Counted from the stretch's first letter, positions 26,794 through 36,694 are shown. The stretch is 64,000 bases of DNA from Comamonas thiooxydans (GCF_002157685.2 NZ_AP026738.1:2728001-2792000), one strand, 5' to 3'. Numbers and translations are program-made. Notes: generated from the letters alone by a model not told the origin.

Positions 26794-28137
26794 ATGCGTA
26801 CAGAGGTGCAGCCGGCCAAGGCCGCGTTGAATGTGGGCAGCGTGGTGCAGGTATTTGCGCTGGCGCTGGTGATCGCGGCATTGTCCGAGTGGCTGGGGCC
26901 GCTGCCCATTGCGCTGGGCGTGGGCAAGGTGGTGCTGCTGCCCATGATCTGGGCGCTGCTCATCGGCCTGGTGCTGGGTCTGCTGCGCAAGCGCATGCCC
27001 GGCCCGCTGCAGCTGAGCCTGTACAGCCAGAATCTGGCCGCCGCCGTGCTGTCCTGCGCGCTGTTCCTGTTCATTGCCAAGCTGGGCCTGCTGGTTGGTA
27101 GTTCGCTGCCCAAGCTGGCGGAAGTCGGCTGGGGACTGGTGTTGCAGGAGTTGGGCAACTTGGTCGGTTGCGTGGCCCTGGGCATGCCCGTGGCGCTGCT
27201 GCTGGGGATCAAGCGCGAAGCGATTGGCGCGACGTTCTCCATCGGCCGTGAACCGGGCCTGGCCATCATCGGCGAGCGTTTCGGCATGGATTCGCCCGAA
27301 GGCCGCGGCGTGCTGGCCGAGTACATCACAGGCACTCTGATCGGCGCCATCTTCATCTCGCTGCTGGCCGGCTTTGTCTCCAGCCTCAATATCTTCCACC
27401 CGCTGGCCCTGGGCATGGGCGCCGGCGTGGGTTCGGGCAGCATGACGGCCGCCGCCGTGGGCGCGATCGCCGCCCAGCATCCCGAGATGAGCGACCAGAT
27501 TGCCACCTTTGCCGCTGCCGCCAACCTGATTGCGACGACGGTGGGCACTTATCTGACGCTGTTCATCTCGCTGCCGCTGGCCTTGCGTGCCTATCAATGG
27601 CTGGAGCCGATTCTGGGCCGCAAGCGCAAGCAGGCCGTTGTGGAGCAGGCCGTAGACCTGTCTGCCGCCAAAGATGAAGAACAGGCGCAGGTTCCGGCGC
27701 TGGGTCTGGGCATGCGCTTCGCTTCCTGGGTTCTGGTCGGCGCCATGGTGCTGATCGGCAACCGCATCGGCCATGGCGTGCCGGTGATGGATGCGCTGCC
27801 CGGCGTGCTGCTCATCATTGCTGCAGTGTTTGTCGGTGATCTGATCTATGTCGGCACGCGCCGCATACTGCCTGCCGTGTGCTGGATCTCGTTCATCGCC
27901 ATGGCCATGACATTCCCGCTCACGCCTTATGCCGCCGAAGTGGCTGCGCTCACCAGCAAGGTCAACTTCCTGGCCATGATCACGCCCATGCTGACGTTCG
28001 CGGGCCTGTCGCTGGCCAAGGACATCCCAGCCTTCCGCCGCCTGGGCTGGCGCATCGTCGTGGTTTCGCTGCTGGCCAATGCCGGTGTGTTCCTGGCTGC
28101 GACCCTGATCGCCCAGACCTTTGTCCATACGCTGTAA
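26794..28137 (+). CDS. DUF3100 membrane protein, probable transporter
   Basis: 447 residues from ATG 26794, preceded by AAGGAAA. About ten or more hydrophobic segments. The stretch GATFSIGREPGLAIIGERFG and the Gly-rich LALGMGAGVGSGSMTAAAVG are characteristic of the family. A hydrophilic loop near 285-305 (LSAAKDEEQAQVP) divides two halves. DUF3100 members are commonly found beside an M20 amidohydrolase and a LysR gene, as here, so uptake of an N-acyl amino acid or similar amide is a reasonable guess; it is not shown. Confidence 0.88.
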   Translation: MRTEVQPAKAALNVGSVVQVFALALVIAALSEWLGPLPIALGVGKVVLLPMIWALLIGLVLGLLRKRMPGPLQLSLYSQNLAAAVLSCALFLFIAKLGLLVGSSLPKLAEVGWGLVLQELGNLVGCVALGMPVALLLGIKREAIGATFSIGREPGLAIIGERFGMDSPEGRGVLAEYITGTLIGAIFISLLAGFVSSLNIFHPLALGMGAGVGSGSMTAAAVGAIAAQHPEMSDQIATFAAAANLIATTVGTYLTLFISLPLALRAYQWLEPILGRKRKQAVVEQAVDLSAAKDEEQAQVPALGLGMRFASWVLVGAMVLIGNRIGHGVPVMDALPGVLLIIAAVFVGDLIYVGTRRILPAVCWISFIAMAMTFPLTPYAAEVAALTSKVNFLAMITPMLTFAGLSLAKDIPAFRRLGWRIVVVSLLANAGVFLAATLIAQTFVHTL

Positions 28138-28152
28138 AGCCGGAACACGACC

Positions 28153-29328
28153 ATGATGAACACCATCAAGTGGCCCGGCCAGCAGGAACTTCAAGCCTGG
28201 CGCCATGACTTTCACCGTCATCCCGAAACCGCGTTTCAGGAGCACCGCACCAGCGCACGCGTGGCCGAACTGCTGAAGAGCTTCGGTCTGGAAGTGCACA
28301 CCGGCCTGGCCGGTACGGGTGTGGTTGCCGTGCTCAAGGGCAATATGGGCGCAGGCCCATCCATCGGCCTGCGCGCCGATATGGACGCGTTGAATGTGAC
28401 GGAGCTCAACCAGTGCGAGCATGCGTCCACGCACGCCGGCCGTATGCATGCCTGCGGCCATGACGGCCATACCAGCATGTTGCTGGGGGCGGCCCAGGCT
28501 CTGGCCTCGGCGCCCGATTTTGCGGGGACCGTGCATTTCATCTTCCAGCCCGCCGAGGAAAACGAAGGTGGCGCGCGAGCCATGATCGAAGCCGGCTTGT
28601 TCAAGCGCTTCCCCATGGACGCGGTCTACAGCATGCATAACTGGCCGGGCCTGCCTGTGGGAACGGCAGCGCTGCATTCCACGGCCGTGATGGCGGCCTT
28701 CGACATCTTTGACCTGACGCTGACCGGCAAGGGTTGCCATGCCGCCATGCCCCATCTGGGCAAGGACGCACTGCTGGCTGCCTGTCAGCTGGTGACTCAT
28801 CTTCCCGCGCTGATTGCGCGCGAGCAGGAGGTTCACAAGCCGGCCGTGTTGAGCGTGACCAGCTTCAACGCCGGCGATACCTATAACGTGATGCCCGAAG
28901 TCATCAAGCTGCGTGGCACCGTGCGCTGCTTTGACATGCCTCAGCGTGCACGCATCGAACAGCGTTTTCGCGATGCGATTGCCGCGACTTGCGCGCTGCA
29001 CGGCCTGGAAGCCCATCTCGACTACCGCGTCAGTTACCCCGCAACCATCAACAACCCCCAGCATGCCGAAGTCTGCGCCGAGGTGCTGACCAGCGTGCTG
29101 GGCGAGGGCAAGGTGCGCCGCGATATGGTGCCCAGCATGGCCTCGGAAGACTTTGCCTTCATGGCGCAGGAATGCCCGGGCGTCTATATCTGGCTGGGCA
29201 ATGGCGAGGACAGTGCCTCGCTGCACAATCCCAAGTACGACTTCAATGACGCTAATCTGCCGCTGGGTATGCGTTACTGGGTGGCGCTGGTGGGTCGTCT
29301 GCTGAAGGACGGCAAGCTGCCAGCCTGA
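28153..29328 (+). CDS. M20D-family amidohydrolase (hippurate hydrolase-like)
   Basis: 391 residues. Metal-dependent amidase/aminoacylase of the M20 group. Motifs: WRHDFHRHPETAFQE at 16-30, SIGLRADMDALNV, MHACGHDGHTSMLLG (metal-binding Cys/His), FQPAEENEGGARAMI with the catalytic Glu, and the C-terminal SEDFAFMAQECPG and LHNPKYDFND. The fold is complete with the central dimerisation domain (AFDIFDLTLTGKGCHAAMPH). It begins 15 nt after the DUF3100 gene and is followed by a terminator, so the two form an operon. Substrate is probably an N-acyl amino acid, but which one cannot be told. Confidence 0.93.
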   Translation: MMNTIKWPGQQELQAWRHDFHRHPETAFQEHRTSARVAELLKSFGLEVHTGLAGTGVVAVLKGNMGAGPSIGLRADMDALNVTELNQCEHASTHAGRMHACGHDGHTSMLLGAAQALASAPDFAGTVHFIFQPAEENEGGARAMIEAGLFKRFPMDAVYSMHNWPGLPVGTAALHSTAVMAAFDIFDLTLTGKGCHAAMPHLGKDALLAACQLVTHLPALIAREQEVHKPAVLSVTSFNAGDTYNVMPEVIKLRGTVRCFDMPQRARIEQRFRDAIAATCALHGLEAHLDYRVSYPATINNPQHAEVCAEVLTSVLGEGKVRRDMVPSMASEDFAFMAQECPGVYIWLGNGEDSASLHNPKYDFNDANLPLGMRYWVALVGRLLKDGKLPA

Positions 29329-29350
29329 CAGCGCAGCTTTGCCATACATG

Positions 29351-29385
29351 CCTACGCCGGGTCAACGCAGAGTTGAGCCCGGCGT
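29351..29385 (+). terminator. Terminator after the M20 hydrolase gene
   Basis: Stem CGCCGGGTCAA against TTGAGCCCGGCG (one bulge) followed by TTTTT, about 25 nt behind the stop codon. Confidence 0.85.
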
Positions 29386-29728
29386 TTTTCATGATCCGGA
29401 GGTTTGCAAAACTGCACCAAGCAATGCATTCGGTCACAGAAATGTCGGAAGGCTGACACCCTGTAACGCCATTGGATGCAGGGGCTCTATGATGTTTGTA
29501 GCGCTCCGAGATAGTTTCTGTCGTTATCTGAACAGGAACTGGGGCGTGCGTGGCGGCCGCCTTGATCCTGTGGGTGAAGAGTTGGTTGCGCAATAGCAGG
29601 TGTTGCATTCCGGAGCATGGCCGGGATTTCACGCGGCGCTGACCGCATCTCTTTCGCAACGCTGCCTGCACCAACCCTGGTGACGCGACTTGTTGCACTG
29701 TCCGGGTCTTGATACAGGAGGGCGCTAT
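29386..29728. other. Gene-free interval before the antiporter gene
   Basis: About 340 bp without a believable coding frame. It must contain the antiporter promoter. Only the SD AGGAGG (29717-29722) ahead of the ATG stands out. Confidence 0.5.
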
Positions 29729-31012
29729 ATGCCGTTCGGCAATCTGGAGGCGGGCATCTGGCCTGCCGGCTTTCCACCGCTGCTGAGCTGGTGCGTGCTG
29801 GTTTCGGCCGCCGCCTTGCTTGGTCATCTGGTTCATCGCTTTACCGGCTATCCACGCATGCTGGGCTACACCATGGTCGGCCTGGTGGCCGGCTGGGTGG
29901 GGTTTGGTGACCTGCCCTGGCCTTTGCAGGGCAGTTCGGCGCTGCTGCTGGAGCTGGCCGTGGGCGCGAGCCTGTTGCTGGCTGCATCCCAAGTTTCCCT
30001 TCCCTGGCTGCTGCGTCAGCCCTGGCTGCTGCTGCAAAGCCTGGGCGAGTCGTTGTTGACTCTGGTGGTGGTGACCACCGCCTTGCTGGCGCTCGGCTGG
30101 GGCTGGGCCGTGGCGCTGGCCGTCGGCGTGATATCCATGGCGGCATCGCCGGCCGTACTGCTGCGCATTGCCGATGATTTGCGTGCCAGCGGTGCAGTGA
30201 CGGATCGCAGTCTGCTGCTGGCAACCATCAGCACCTTGCTGGCGCTGCTGGGGGCGCTGGTGTTGACGGTAGTATTTGTTCCTGCCGCAGCTGCGGCGGG
30301 CGGCGGCCTGCAGTTCTCGGCTGCGGGACTGGGGCGTTTGCTGCTCAGCCTGCTGCTGACCCTGTTCTGGGCCTTGCTGGTCACGGCCGCTTTCTGGCCG
30401 GTGCTGCGTTGGCAGTCATCGCGCAGCGACAGCACGGCCTTCTATCTGCTCGCGGCCATGACTGCGGTCTGTCTGCTCGCCGAGCAATGGGGTGGTTCGG
30501 CTGCGCTGGGCTTTATGGTGGCCGGGCTGATGCTGCGCAATCTCAGTCCCATGCCCTTGATCTGGCCGCAGGCCTTTCAGGCGGCCAATGCCATGCTCAA
30601 TCTGCTGATGTTTGTACTGGTTGCCAGTATGGCAGCCCAGGTCGGCATGTCGTTCGCTCTTGTTTCGGTAGTGGCTAGCGCTGTACTGGCACGGGCAGTT
30701 GGCAAATTTTCTGCGGTTTTGCTATTGGGACACGGTACGGCCATAGGATGGCGCAGGCAGTGGCCCGTGGCCTGCGGACAGTTTGCGCTCTCGGGTGTGG
30801 CCCTGCTTATGGTCTCTGCTCTGGTGTCGCAGTGGACTGCTTTCAATGCCAGCGTGGCCCAGCAGCTCGCGGCCATTGCCTTGCCCATGATTGCCTTGTG
30901 TGAGGTACTGGGTGTGCTGCTGGCTGCAACGGCGCTGTGGCGCAGTGGCGATGCCCATCGCGGCGTGGGCCGCGCAGCCTTGCAAAGAGGGGAGAGACGC
31001 CATGACGCATGA
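29729..31012 (+). CDS. Kef/CPA2-type cation:proton antiporter
   Basis: 427 residues from ATG 29729, chosen for the AGGAGG six bases ahead. About twelve membrane segments. CPA2-like features: [21 protein letters not shown] (first helices), [19 protein letters not shown] and [18 protein letters not shown], then [12 protein letters not shown]. It lacks a C-terminal RCK/TrkA-N domain, so it is shorter than KefB/KefC (about 600). The last 11 nt overlap the ybdK start, indicating one transcript. The transported ion (K or Na) is not predictable. Confidence 0.87.
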   Translation: MPFGNLEAGIWPAGFPPLLSWCVLVSAAALLGHLVHRFTGYPRMLGYTMVGLVAGWVGFGDLPWPLQGSSALLLELAVGASLLLAASQVSLPWLLRQPWLLLQSLGESLLTLVVVTTALLALGWGWAVALAVGVISMAASPAVLLRIADDLRASGAVTDRSLLLATISTLLALLGALVLTVVFVPAAAAAGGGLQFSAAGLGRLLLSLLLTLFWALLVTAAFWPVLRWQSSRSDSTAFYLLAAMTAVCLLAEQWGGSAALGFMVAGLMLRNLSPMPLIWPQAFQAANAMLNLLMFVLVASMAAQVGMSFALVSVVASAVLARAVGKFSAVLLLGHGTAIGWRRQWPVACGQFALSGVALLMVSALVSQWTAFNASVAQQLAAIALPMIALCEVLGVLLAATALWRSGDAHRGVGRAALQRGERRHDA

Positions 31013-32162
31013 AGTCGAACACATTCAACCGGTAGCGGCAGAGGCCGGTGGTCTGGGCGAATTCGCGCCATCTCAGGCGCTGACGCTGGGCGTGGAGCTG
31101 GAGCTGCAGCTGCTCAACACCCATCACTACGACATGACGCCTTATGCGCCCGATATGCTGGCGCTGCTCAAGAACGCCAAGGTCCCGGGCTCCATCGTTC
31201 CGGAGGTGACGGCCAGCATGATCGAAATCTCGACCGGAATCTGTCGCGATGCACAGGACGCGTATGAGCAATTGGCTGTCACGCGCGATGCCCTGGTCAA
31301 GGCGGCTGACCGGCTCAATATCGCGCTGGCCGGTGGCGGTACGCACCCGTTTCAGCAATGGCATCAGCAGCGTATTTACGACAAGCCGCGCTTCAAGGAG
31401 CTGACGGCGCTGTACGGCTATCTGACCAAGCAGTTCACCATCTTCGGCCAGCATGTACATGTGGGCTGTCCCAGTGCCGATGATGCGCTGATGATGCTGC
31501 ACCGGCTCTCGCGCTATATCCCGCATTTCATTGCACTGTCCGCATCCAGCCCCTTTGTGCAGGGGCAGGACACGGCGTTTGACTCCGCGCGCCTGAACTC
31601 GGTGTTCGCATTTCCACTCTCGGGGCGTGCGCCATTTGCCTTGCACTGGGAAGACTTCGAGCGCTACTTTGTCAAGATGGCTGCCACGGGCGTGATTCAC
31701 AGCATGAAGGACTTTTACTGGGATATCCGTCCCAAGCCCGAGTTCGGTACCGTGGAGGTTCGTGTCTTCGATACGCCGCTGTCCATCCATCGCGCGGCGC
31801 AACTGGCGGCCTATGTTCAGGCACTGGGCGCCTGGTTCCTCAGTGAACAGCCCTTCGAGCCCAGCGAAGACGACTATCTGGTCTATACCTATAACCGCTT
31901 CCAGGCCTGCCGCTTTGGCCTGGACGGCACCTATGTGGACCCTGCCACCAGCGAGCAACTGCCGCTGCGCGAGCATATTGAGCAGACGCTGGGGCGTATC
32001 ACCAGCCATGCGCCGGCATCCGGCAAGAGCGCTTTGCAGGAGCTGGCCCGGGTGCTGCAGGGCGGCAACGATGCGAGCTGGCTGCGCGAGAGCTATGCCC
32101 GGGTGCAGCAGTTGCCGGAGGTGGTGCGCCAGGCTTCGCTCAGATTCGCCGGCAGACCCTGA
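31002..32162 (+). CDS. ybdK: YbdK-type carboxylate-amine ligase (GCS2 family)
   Basis: 386 residues from ATG 31002 with GGGGAGAG upstream. ATP-dependent ligase of the glutamate-cysteine ligase type 2 superfamily; E. coli YbdK has weak glutamate-cysteine ligase activity. Motifs: [13 protein letters not shown] (catalytic Glu pair), [38 protein letters not shown] and [13 protein letters not shown]. Length matches the family. Overlapping the antiporter gene hints at a functional link, possibly thiol-dependent control of ion efflux as with Kef systems, which is inference only. Confidence 0.92.
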   Translation: MTHEVEHIQPVAAEAGGLGEFAPSQALTLGVELELQLLNTHHYDMTPYAPDMLALLKNAKVPGSIVPEVTASMIEISTGICRDAQDAYEQLAVTRDALVKAADRLNIALAGGGTHPFQQWHQQRIYDKPRFKELTALYGYLTKQFTIFGQHVHVGCPSADDALMMLHRLSRYIPHFIALSASSPFVQGQDTAFDSARLNSVFAFPLSGRAPFALHWEDFERYFVKMAATGVIHSMKDFYWDIRPKPEFGTVEVRVFDTPLSIHRAAQLAAYVQALGAWFLSEQPFEPSEDDYLVYTYNRFQACRFGLDGTYVDPATSEQLPLREHIEQTLGRITSHAPASGKSALQELARVLQGGNDASWLRESYARVQQLPEVVRQASLRFAGRP

Positions 32163-32322
32163 CTGGCGTTGACATTATCGGCTCGGCGCAAGGCATTAAA
32201 GTTGCCAACACTTGAGAGTGGGTGGGAAGGCTTGAGTAAAGCCTGGACCAGACCTGCTTTGTTGATCCGCAGGTCCAGCTGTTCTCATCGCCTGAGCCAA
32301 GCGGCGCCTAGCTTTATCGGAT

Positions 32323-33564
32323 ATGAGCGATTTCATGGTTGCGACCGTCATCCTTGGCATGCTCTGCGTGCATCTGTTGTGTTTTGGCGTTCTGTTCATG
32401 TTGATCAGCCGCAGGCTGCCCGGCAGAAAAATGGGCATGGAGGTCTTTGCGCTGGGCAATCTGCTGCTTGGTTGTGCCTATATATTGCAGTTGCTGGGCG
32501 GCAAGCCTGGCTGGAGTGTGATGAGCCTCGTCAATCACACGCTGACGCTTTGTGCGCCGGTAGTGTATGTGCTGGGTGCGATGCGGTTTTTCAATCGGCC
32601 GACGCCGGTATGGCGTCCGTTGCTGATTTTGGCGCTAGCCTACAGTGCGGCTCAGGTGCTGGTGCAGTCTACGCTTGGTCTGGAGGCGCGTCAGGCCATG
32701 TTGGCTGCAGCATGCACTTTGCTGTTTCTCTGCATGACGATCACTTTGCTTTGGGGAACGCGCAGCTTTGCCAGGGATATGGCCGTGGAAATGGTGGTGT
32801 TTGCCATCCTGATCGCCGGCATATGTGTTCTCAATGCCATGAAGCTCATGCTGATTCTGCAGGGTGGATTGCAGGCCTTGGACATGAACAGCCGTTTCCA
32901 GATGGTGTTCTATATCTATATGTCCTTCCTTGGCACGGTGATTCCGCCAGGCGCTGTCTGGCTGGCGTTGCGCCGTCTCACCGACGAGCTGGGCAGCATG
33001 GCCGCGCAGGATCCGCTGACCAAGCTGCTCAATCGTCGTGGTTTGCTGGATGGGCTGGATGCGCATTTTGCAGTCAGGAAAGCCGCTCCGGTCCACCTCT
33101 TGATCGTGGACATTGACCATTTCAAGCGCATCAACGACAACTATGGGCACCAGTTTGGCGACAACGTGCTGTGTCGTGTGGCAGAAGCGATTCAGCAAAG
33201 CACGCGCAGGAGTGATCTGAAATGTCGTCTGGGCGGCGAGGAGTTTCTGGTTCTTTGCCCTGGCCTGAAGGGGGATGAGGTTTTGCAACTGGCCGAAAGA
33301 ATACGTGCGGCGATTGCAGAAATCGCGATACCTGGCATCAGCCTGCACGGCTCTGTCACTTGCACGGCGACGATTGGTGTTTCCAATCCGTTCATCACTG
33401 CTCAAGCATTTGACATCACGCTGCAGCAGGCCGATGCGGCTCTTTATCGAGGCAAGAGCGCCGGGCGCAACCGCGTTCAGCGTGCGGACCCCGAATACCT
33501 TCTGCCTCGGGCGCCAGAAAGCAAGGCAAGAAGATCAAGCCTTTCCAACCGGGAAAGGGCCTGA
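32323..33564 (+). CDS. Membrane-anchored diguanylate cyclase
   Basis: 413 residues. Six to seven N-terminal hydrophobic segments (1-220) form a membrane sensor. A GGDEF domain follows from about 235 (DPLTKLLNRRGLLDGL). The active-site signature is RLGGEEFLVL (G304-G305-E306-E307-F308), so the catalytic loop is intact. An inhibitory-site RxxD (R295-D298) lies exactly five residues upstream, implying product inhibition. Other motifs: IVDIDHFKRINDNYGHQFGD and ADAALYRGKSAGRN. It should synthesise c-di-GMP at the membrane. The gene stands alone and converges on the DUF2322 gene. Confidence 0.95.
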   Translation: MSDFMVATVILGMLCVHLLCFGVLFMLISRRLPGRKMGMEVFALGNLLLGCAYILQLLGGKPGWSVMSLVNHTLTLCAPVVYVLGAMRFFNRPTPVWRPLLILALAYSAAQVLVQSTLGLEARQAMLAAACTLLFLCMTITLLWGTRSFARDMAVEMVVFAILIAGICVLNAMKLMLILQGGLQALDMNSRFQMVFYIYMSFLGTVIPPGAVWLALRRLTDELGSMAAQDPLTKLLNRRGLLDGLDAHFAVRKAAPVHLLIVDIDHFKRINDNYGHQFGDNVLCRVAEAIQQSTRRSDLKCRLGGEEFLVLCPGLKGDEVLQLAERIRAAIAEIAIPGISLHGSVTCTATIGVSNPFITAQAFDITLQQADAALYRGKSAGRNRVQRADPEYLLPRAPESKARRSSLSNRERA

Positions 33565-33570
33565 AGACGC

Positions 33571-33885
33571 TCAGGCTGCAATCACCGTTACGGCATAACC
33601 CTTGCCGCTTGCAATCACCTCCAGCAGTCGATCGATATTGGGGTGAGCGCCGGGGCGTGCCTTGGCGTCTTCGGTGTGCTCTGCAAACAGCTGCAGACCT
33701 TCTTCGGCGGCGGCGACATTGATGCTGCCATGTTTTGCATAGAGCGCGTTGTAGACCGTGACAGAGCCGGCCTTGCCAGGCGCATTCGGAATGCTTGCGG
33801 CAAGCTTGCCGTCGGAGTCGATCAGCTGTAGCTCGGCGACATGGGCGATGGAGGGAAGTTGCTTGAGGTTGTCGGCAAAGGCCAT
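33571..33885 (-). CDS. DUF2322 family protein
   Basis: 104 residues from ATG 33885 (MAFADNLKQLPSIAHVAELQ). The family is small and of unknown function, mostly in betaproteobacteria. Visible pattern: N-terminal LQLIDSDGKLAASIPNAPG, then SVTVYNALYAKHGSINVAAA, then HPNIDRLLEVIASGKGYAV. No signal peptide. It ends 6 bp from the convergent cyclase gene. Confidence 0.8.
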   Translation of the reverse strand: MAFADNLKQLPSIAHVAELQLIDSDGKLAASIPNAPGKAGSVTVYNALYAKHGSINVAAAEEGLQLFAEHTEDAKARPGAHPNIDRLLEVIASGKGYAVTVIAA

Positions 33886-33946
33886 GGTGTGCTCGCGATG
33901 GTCGCTGTGATGGAAGCCGCTATTGTGAGGCAGTCTGATGGCCTGT

Positions 33947-34699
33947 TCAGCTGTGGGCGCTGTTTTGCTCCAGCACCCGCAGCGCCTGCTGCATCTGCGC
34001 AAGCGTTGGCGCATATTCGGGCAACTCGGCAATTTCATCCATTTCGCGCTGCATCAGTTGCTGAACTTGTGCTGCAAGGTCCTGCCACTGCGCGGCGCTC
34101 ATGAGGGCCTGCGCCGCCTGCAGCAAATCGGCTTTAGTCTCGTAGCACAGCGAAAGCTTGCGCACCACATTGAGGGCAAATGGCGGGCACAGCAGAATCT
34201 GAAACGCCGTGGAGCGTGCGAAGGCCCGATTGCTGTGGCCCTGCTTGCCATGGCGCAGGGCCAGCCAGCTGAGGCAGGCCGTGCTCAGATAGATCAGCGC
34301 GAGTGCGATCAGCTGCAGCAGTTCGGAATGCAGCACCAGCAAGGCGGCGGGAAGAGCGAGAAACAGCAGCGCAGCCAGAAAATACAGCGGCAGCGCAAAG
34401 GCCTTGAAGCTGCGGGCATGTGCCTCCACTGCCTTTGAAAATGCCGCGTCACCGGGCAGATGAATCCGCGTGGCGCTCCAGCGCTGCCGGTAGACGGGCT
34501 GGTGCAGTGCAAAAACAGGCAGCCATAGCAGGCGGTTCTGACGCAGCTCGAAGCCCCGGCTGGCCAACTGTGCCCGCCATCCCGAGCGTAGCGGGCGCAG
34601 CAAACCCTCTTCCGGCTTGAGCAGCAAGGCCGCGTCATAAAGATAGAATAGGACAATGGCCAGAACTACCTGCAGCTGCGTGGAGATCGTGAAGTACAA
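33947..34699 (-). CDS. Unrecognised inner-membrane protein
   Basis: 250 residues. An N-terminal membrane segment (about 8-28), then a basic soluble part, two more closely spaced hydrophobic segments near 120-165 (LPLYFLAALLFLALPAALLV, then LLQLIALALIYLSTACLSWL), and a helical C-terminal domain rich in Gln and Ala, likely a coiled coil. No family recognised. It lies 61 bp upstream of the DUF2322 gene on the same strand, and both could be one transcript. Confidence 0.75.
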   Translation of the reverse strand: MYFTISTQLQVVLAIVLFYLYDAALLLKPEEGLLRPLRSGWRAQLASRGFELRQNRLLWLPVFALHQPVYRQRWSATRIHLPGDAAFSKAVEAHARSFKAFALPLYFLAALLFLALPAALLVLHSELLQLIALALIYLSTACLSWLALRHGKQGHSNRAFARSTAFQILLCPPFALNVVRKLSLCYETKADLLQAAQALMSAAQWQDLAAQVQQLMQREMDEIAELPEYAPTLAQMQQALRVLEQNSAHS

Positions 34700-34721
34700 G
34701 ACGGCTTTCGAGACAAGACAA

Positions 34722-34749
34722 ACCCCGCGATCTTAGCGATGCGCGGGGC
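34722..34749 (-). terminator. Terminator-like hairpin downstream of the DUF2167 gene
   Basis: Arms CCCCGCG and CGCGGGG with a short loop; on the minus strand it is followed by TTTGTCTTG. It separates the DUF2167 gene from the membrane protein gene. Confidence 0.6.
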
Positions 34750-34787
34750 AGGGTTACAGGGGGTGAAGCCGTGACCGACCGACTGTT

Positions 34788-35639
34788 TTATTCTGCGGCT
34801 TTCTTGCGGCCAAACAATTTGCCTATGCCTGCGAACAGCGCGACCGCTGCGGCTGCAATGATCTTCCAGCCTGCAGCCAGAAAGCCTGCAATCGCACCCC
34901 ACAGGCCTTTCTTTGTGGCCACTGCGGCAGCGCCGCCGAGCACCAATGCACCCAGGCCGATGGCGGCGACCTTGTCACCGTTCTTGAACTCGGCATAGGT
35001 CTGGCCGCTGTTGTAGTCGAAGCCGGCGAGTACCTTCTTGAATTCATCGGTGTTCTGGGCCAGTGTGGCCGTGTCGGAGACCAGGGTAGCAGTCATCACG
35101 CCGCTGCGACCCAGAATGCGCGAGGTGTAGTTGACATTCTTCTCGCCCGACTCGCCGCGCAGACGCAGACCCCATTCCAGTCGCTTGGTGGCTGTATCGT
35201 AATGTGGGGGAACCTGCCAGCCATCGGTGTACAGCGCTTCAAGACCCAGCTTCTTGCGTTGCTCGTTGCCGGCCTTGTCGCCTGACTGCATGGATTTGAG
35301 CAGGTCGTCGGCATCGATCTTTTCGTCGTCCTTCACGTAACCAGTGTCGTCATACGAGAACACGGCAAACCAGTCCAGCGATTTGGGGGCTATCAGAAAG
35401 TGATCGCTGCTGGGGGGGTTGCCAAATGCCTGCAACAGCTTGGAGGTGTCGGCCTCGCCGAGAAAGGCATAGCCCGATGGAATCTTGACGCTGGCCTTGT
35501 CGGCGATTTCTCCCTTGCCGCTTTCTTGCCAATGCAGGGCCTTGATTTCAGGAGGTAACTCCTGAGTGGCTTCTGTCTTGGCCCAGATGCCCAGAGAAAT
35601 TGACAGGCCGAGAACGGCGGCCGCGATGGACTTGAACAT
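34788..35639 (-). CDS. DUF2167 membrane protein
   Basis: 283 residues. Signal peptide or anchor at 1-20 (MFKSIAAAVLGLSISLGIWA), a large extracytoplasmic domain with the family motifs VKIPSGYAFLGEADTSKLL, DWFAVFSYDDTGYVKDDE and LEWGLRLRGESGEKNVNY, and C-terminal hydrophobic segments (AAIGLGALVLGGAAAVATKK, then AAAAVALFAGIGKLFG). The family is widespread in proteobacteria and uncharacterised. GGGAG lies eight bases before the ATG. Confidence 0.9.
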   Translation of the reverse strand: MFKSIAAAVLGLSISLGIWAKTEATQELPPEIKALHWQESGKGEIADKASVKIPSGYAFLGEADTSKLLQAFGNPPSSDHFLIAPKSLDWFAVFSYDDTGYVKDDEKIDADDLLKSMQSGDKAGNEQRKKLGLEALYTDGWQVPPHYDTATKRLEWGLRLRGESGEKNVNYTSRILGRSGVMTATLVSDTATLAQNTDEFKKVLAGFDYNSGQTYAEFKNGDKVAAIGLGALVLGGAAAVATKKGLWGAIAGFLAAGWKIIAAAAVALFAGIGKLFGRKKAAE

Positions 35640-35839
35640 TCAATGAACTCCCGTGTTATGAATATATTGAGGAAAGCTATTGGGAATAGCGAACTTGATT
35701 TCGCATACGCATTCGAATCATCTGTCGTTGATTCGCAGGTGAAGCATAACGCGGCTCAAACTGAGCTGACAAAAGTAGCAGGATCGATGGCGCAAAGCGT
35801 CAGTAATATTGGACAAAAAGCATGTTTTAAGGATTTTTC

Positions 35840-36694
35840 ATGGAGATCGATCATATGCACAGTGCCATATCTTTCTTGCAGGGGCATGCCAATCTGGGCA
35901 TGGGCAGCTGGCACCTTGGCCAGGGGCGTCGTGGCTGGGACGAGGAGAAAGCGGCCTTGCTCACCGGATTGCAACTCGGTCTGAGCGTGATCGACACCGC
36001 CGAGATGTATGGCGACGGCCTTTCCGAGGAACTGATTGGCGATGTGCTGCGCGACCTGCCGCCAAGCCGGCCCCGGCCTTTTCTGGTCAGCAAGGTGCTA
36101 CCCATGCATGCCAGCCACAAGGGAGTGATGCGCGCGTTCGAGGCCAGTGCCCATAAGCTGGGAGTGGACTGTATCGACCTCTATCTGCTGCACTGGCGCG
36201 GCAATACGCCGCTGGCCGAGACGGTAGCTACGTTCGAGGACCTGAAGACGCAGGGCAAGATTCGCCATTGGGGCGTTTCCAACTTCGACACCGACGATAT
36301 GCAGGAGCTGTGGCAAGTCCCGGGCGGACGCAACTGCGTGGTCAATCAGGTGCTCTACAACGTTTTCAGCCGTGGTATCGAATATGACTTGCTGCCCTGG
36401 TGTTTGAAGAACGGCGTGACCGTGATGGCGTATTGCCCGCTAGGACATGGTGAGCTGATCGAGCAAAGCTTGCTGGCCGAAATCGGTGCTCGCCATGGTG
36501 TCAGTGCCAGCGTGGTGGCTCTGGCCTGGGCGCTGCGCAGCGGCCATGTGCTGCCAATTCCCGAGAGCGGCTCGGCAGACCATATCCGAGACAACGTTTG
36601 CGCACTGAAACTCAGGCTCAGTGCGGAGGAGTTGGCACTGATCGACGCGGCCTCGCCCCCGCCGCGCTCCAAGCAGCCGCTGGACATTCTCTGA
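35840..36694 (+). CDS. Aldo/keto reductase
   Basis: 284 residues, a (beta/alpha)8 NADPH-dependent oxidoreductase. The catalytic tetrad is seen as Asp/Tyr in VIDTAEMYGDG, Lys in PFLVSKVLP and His in LYLLHWRG. The C-terminal nucleotide-binding segment VLPIPESGSADHIRDN is present. Start ATG 35840 has AAGGA six bases ahead; a second ATG, 5 codons later, is possible. Substrate unknown. Upstream is an AT-rich 200-bp divergent region shared with the DUF2167 gene. Confidence 0.93.
   Translation: MEIDHMHSAISFLQGHANLGMGSWHLGQGRRGWDEEKAALLTGLQLGLSVIDTAEMYGDGLSEELIGDVLRDLPPSRPRPFLVSKVLPMHASHKGVMRAFEASAHKLGVDCIDLYLLHWRGNTPLAETVATFEDLKTQGKIRHWGVSNFDTDDMQELWQVPGGRNCVVNQVLYNVFSRGIEYDLLPWCLKNGVTVMAYCPLGHGELIEQSLLAEIGARHGVSASVVALAWALRSGHVLPIPESGSADHIRDNVCALKLRLSAEELALIDAASPPPRSKQPLDIL

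Noticed and set aside
26749..29349. 866-codon minus-strand open frame
   Set aside because: It lies antisense to the DUF3100 and M20 genes, both of which carry clear family motifs.
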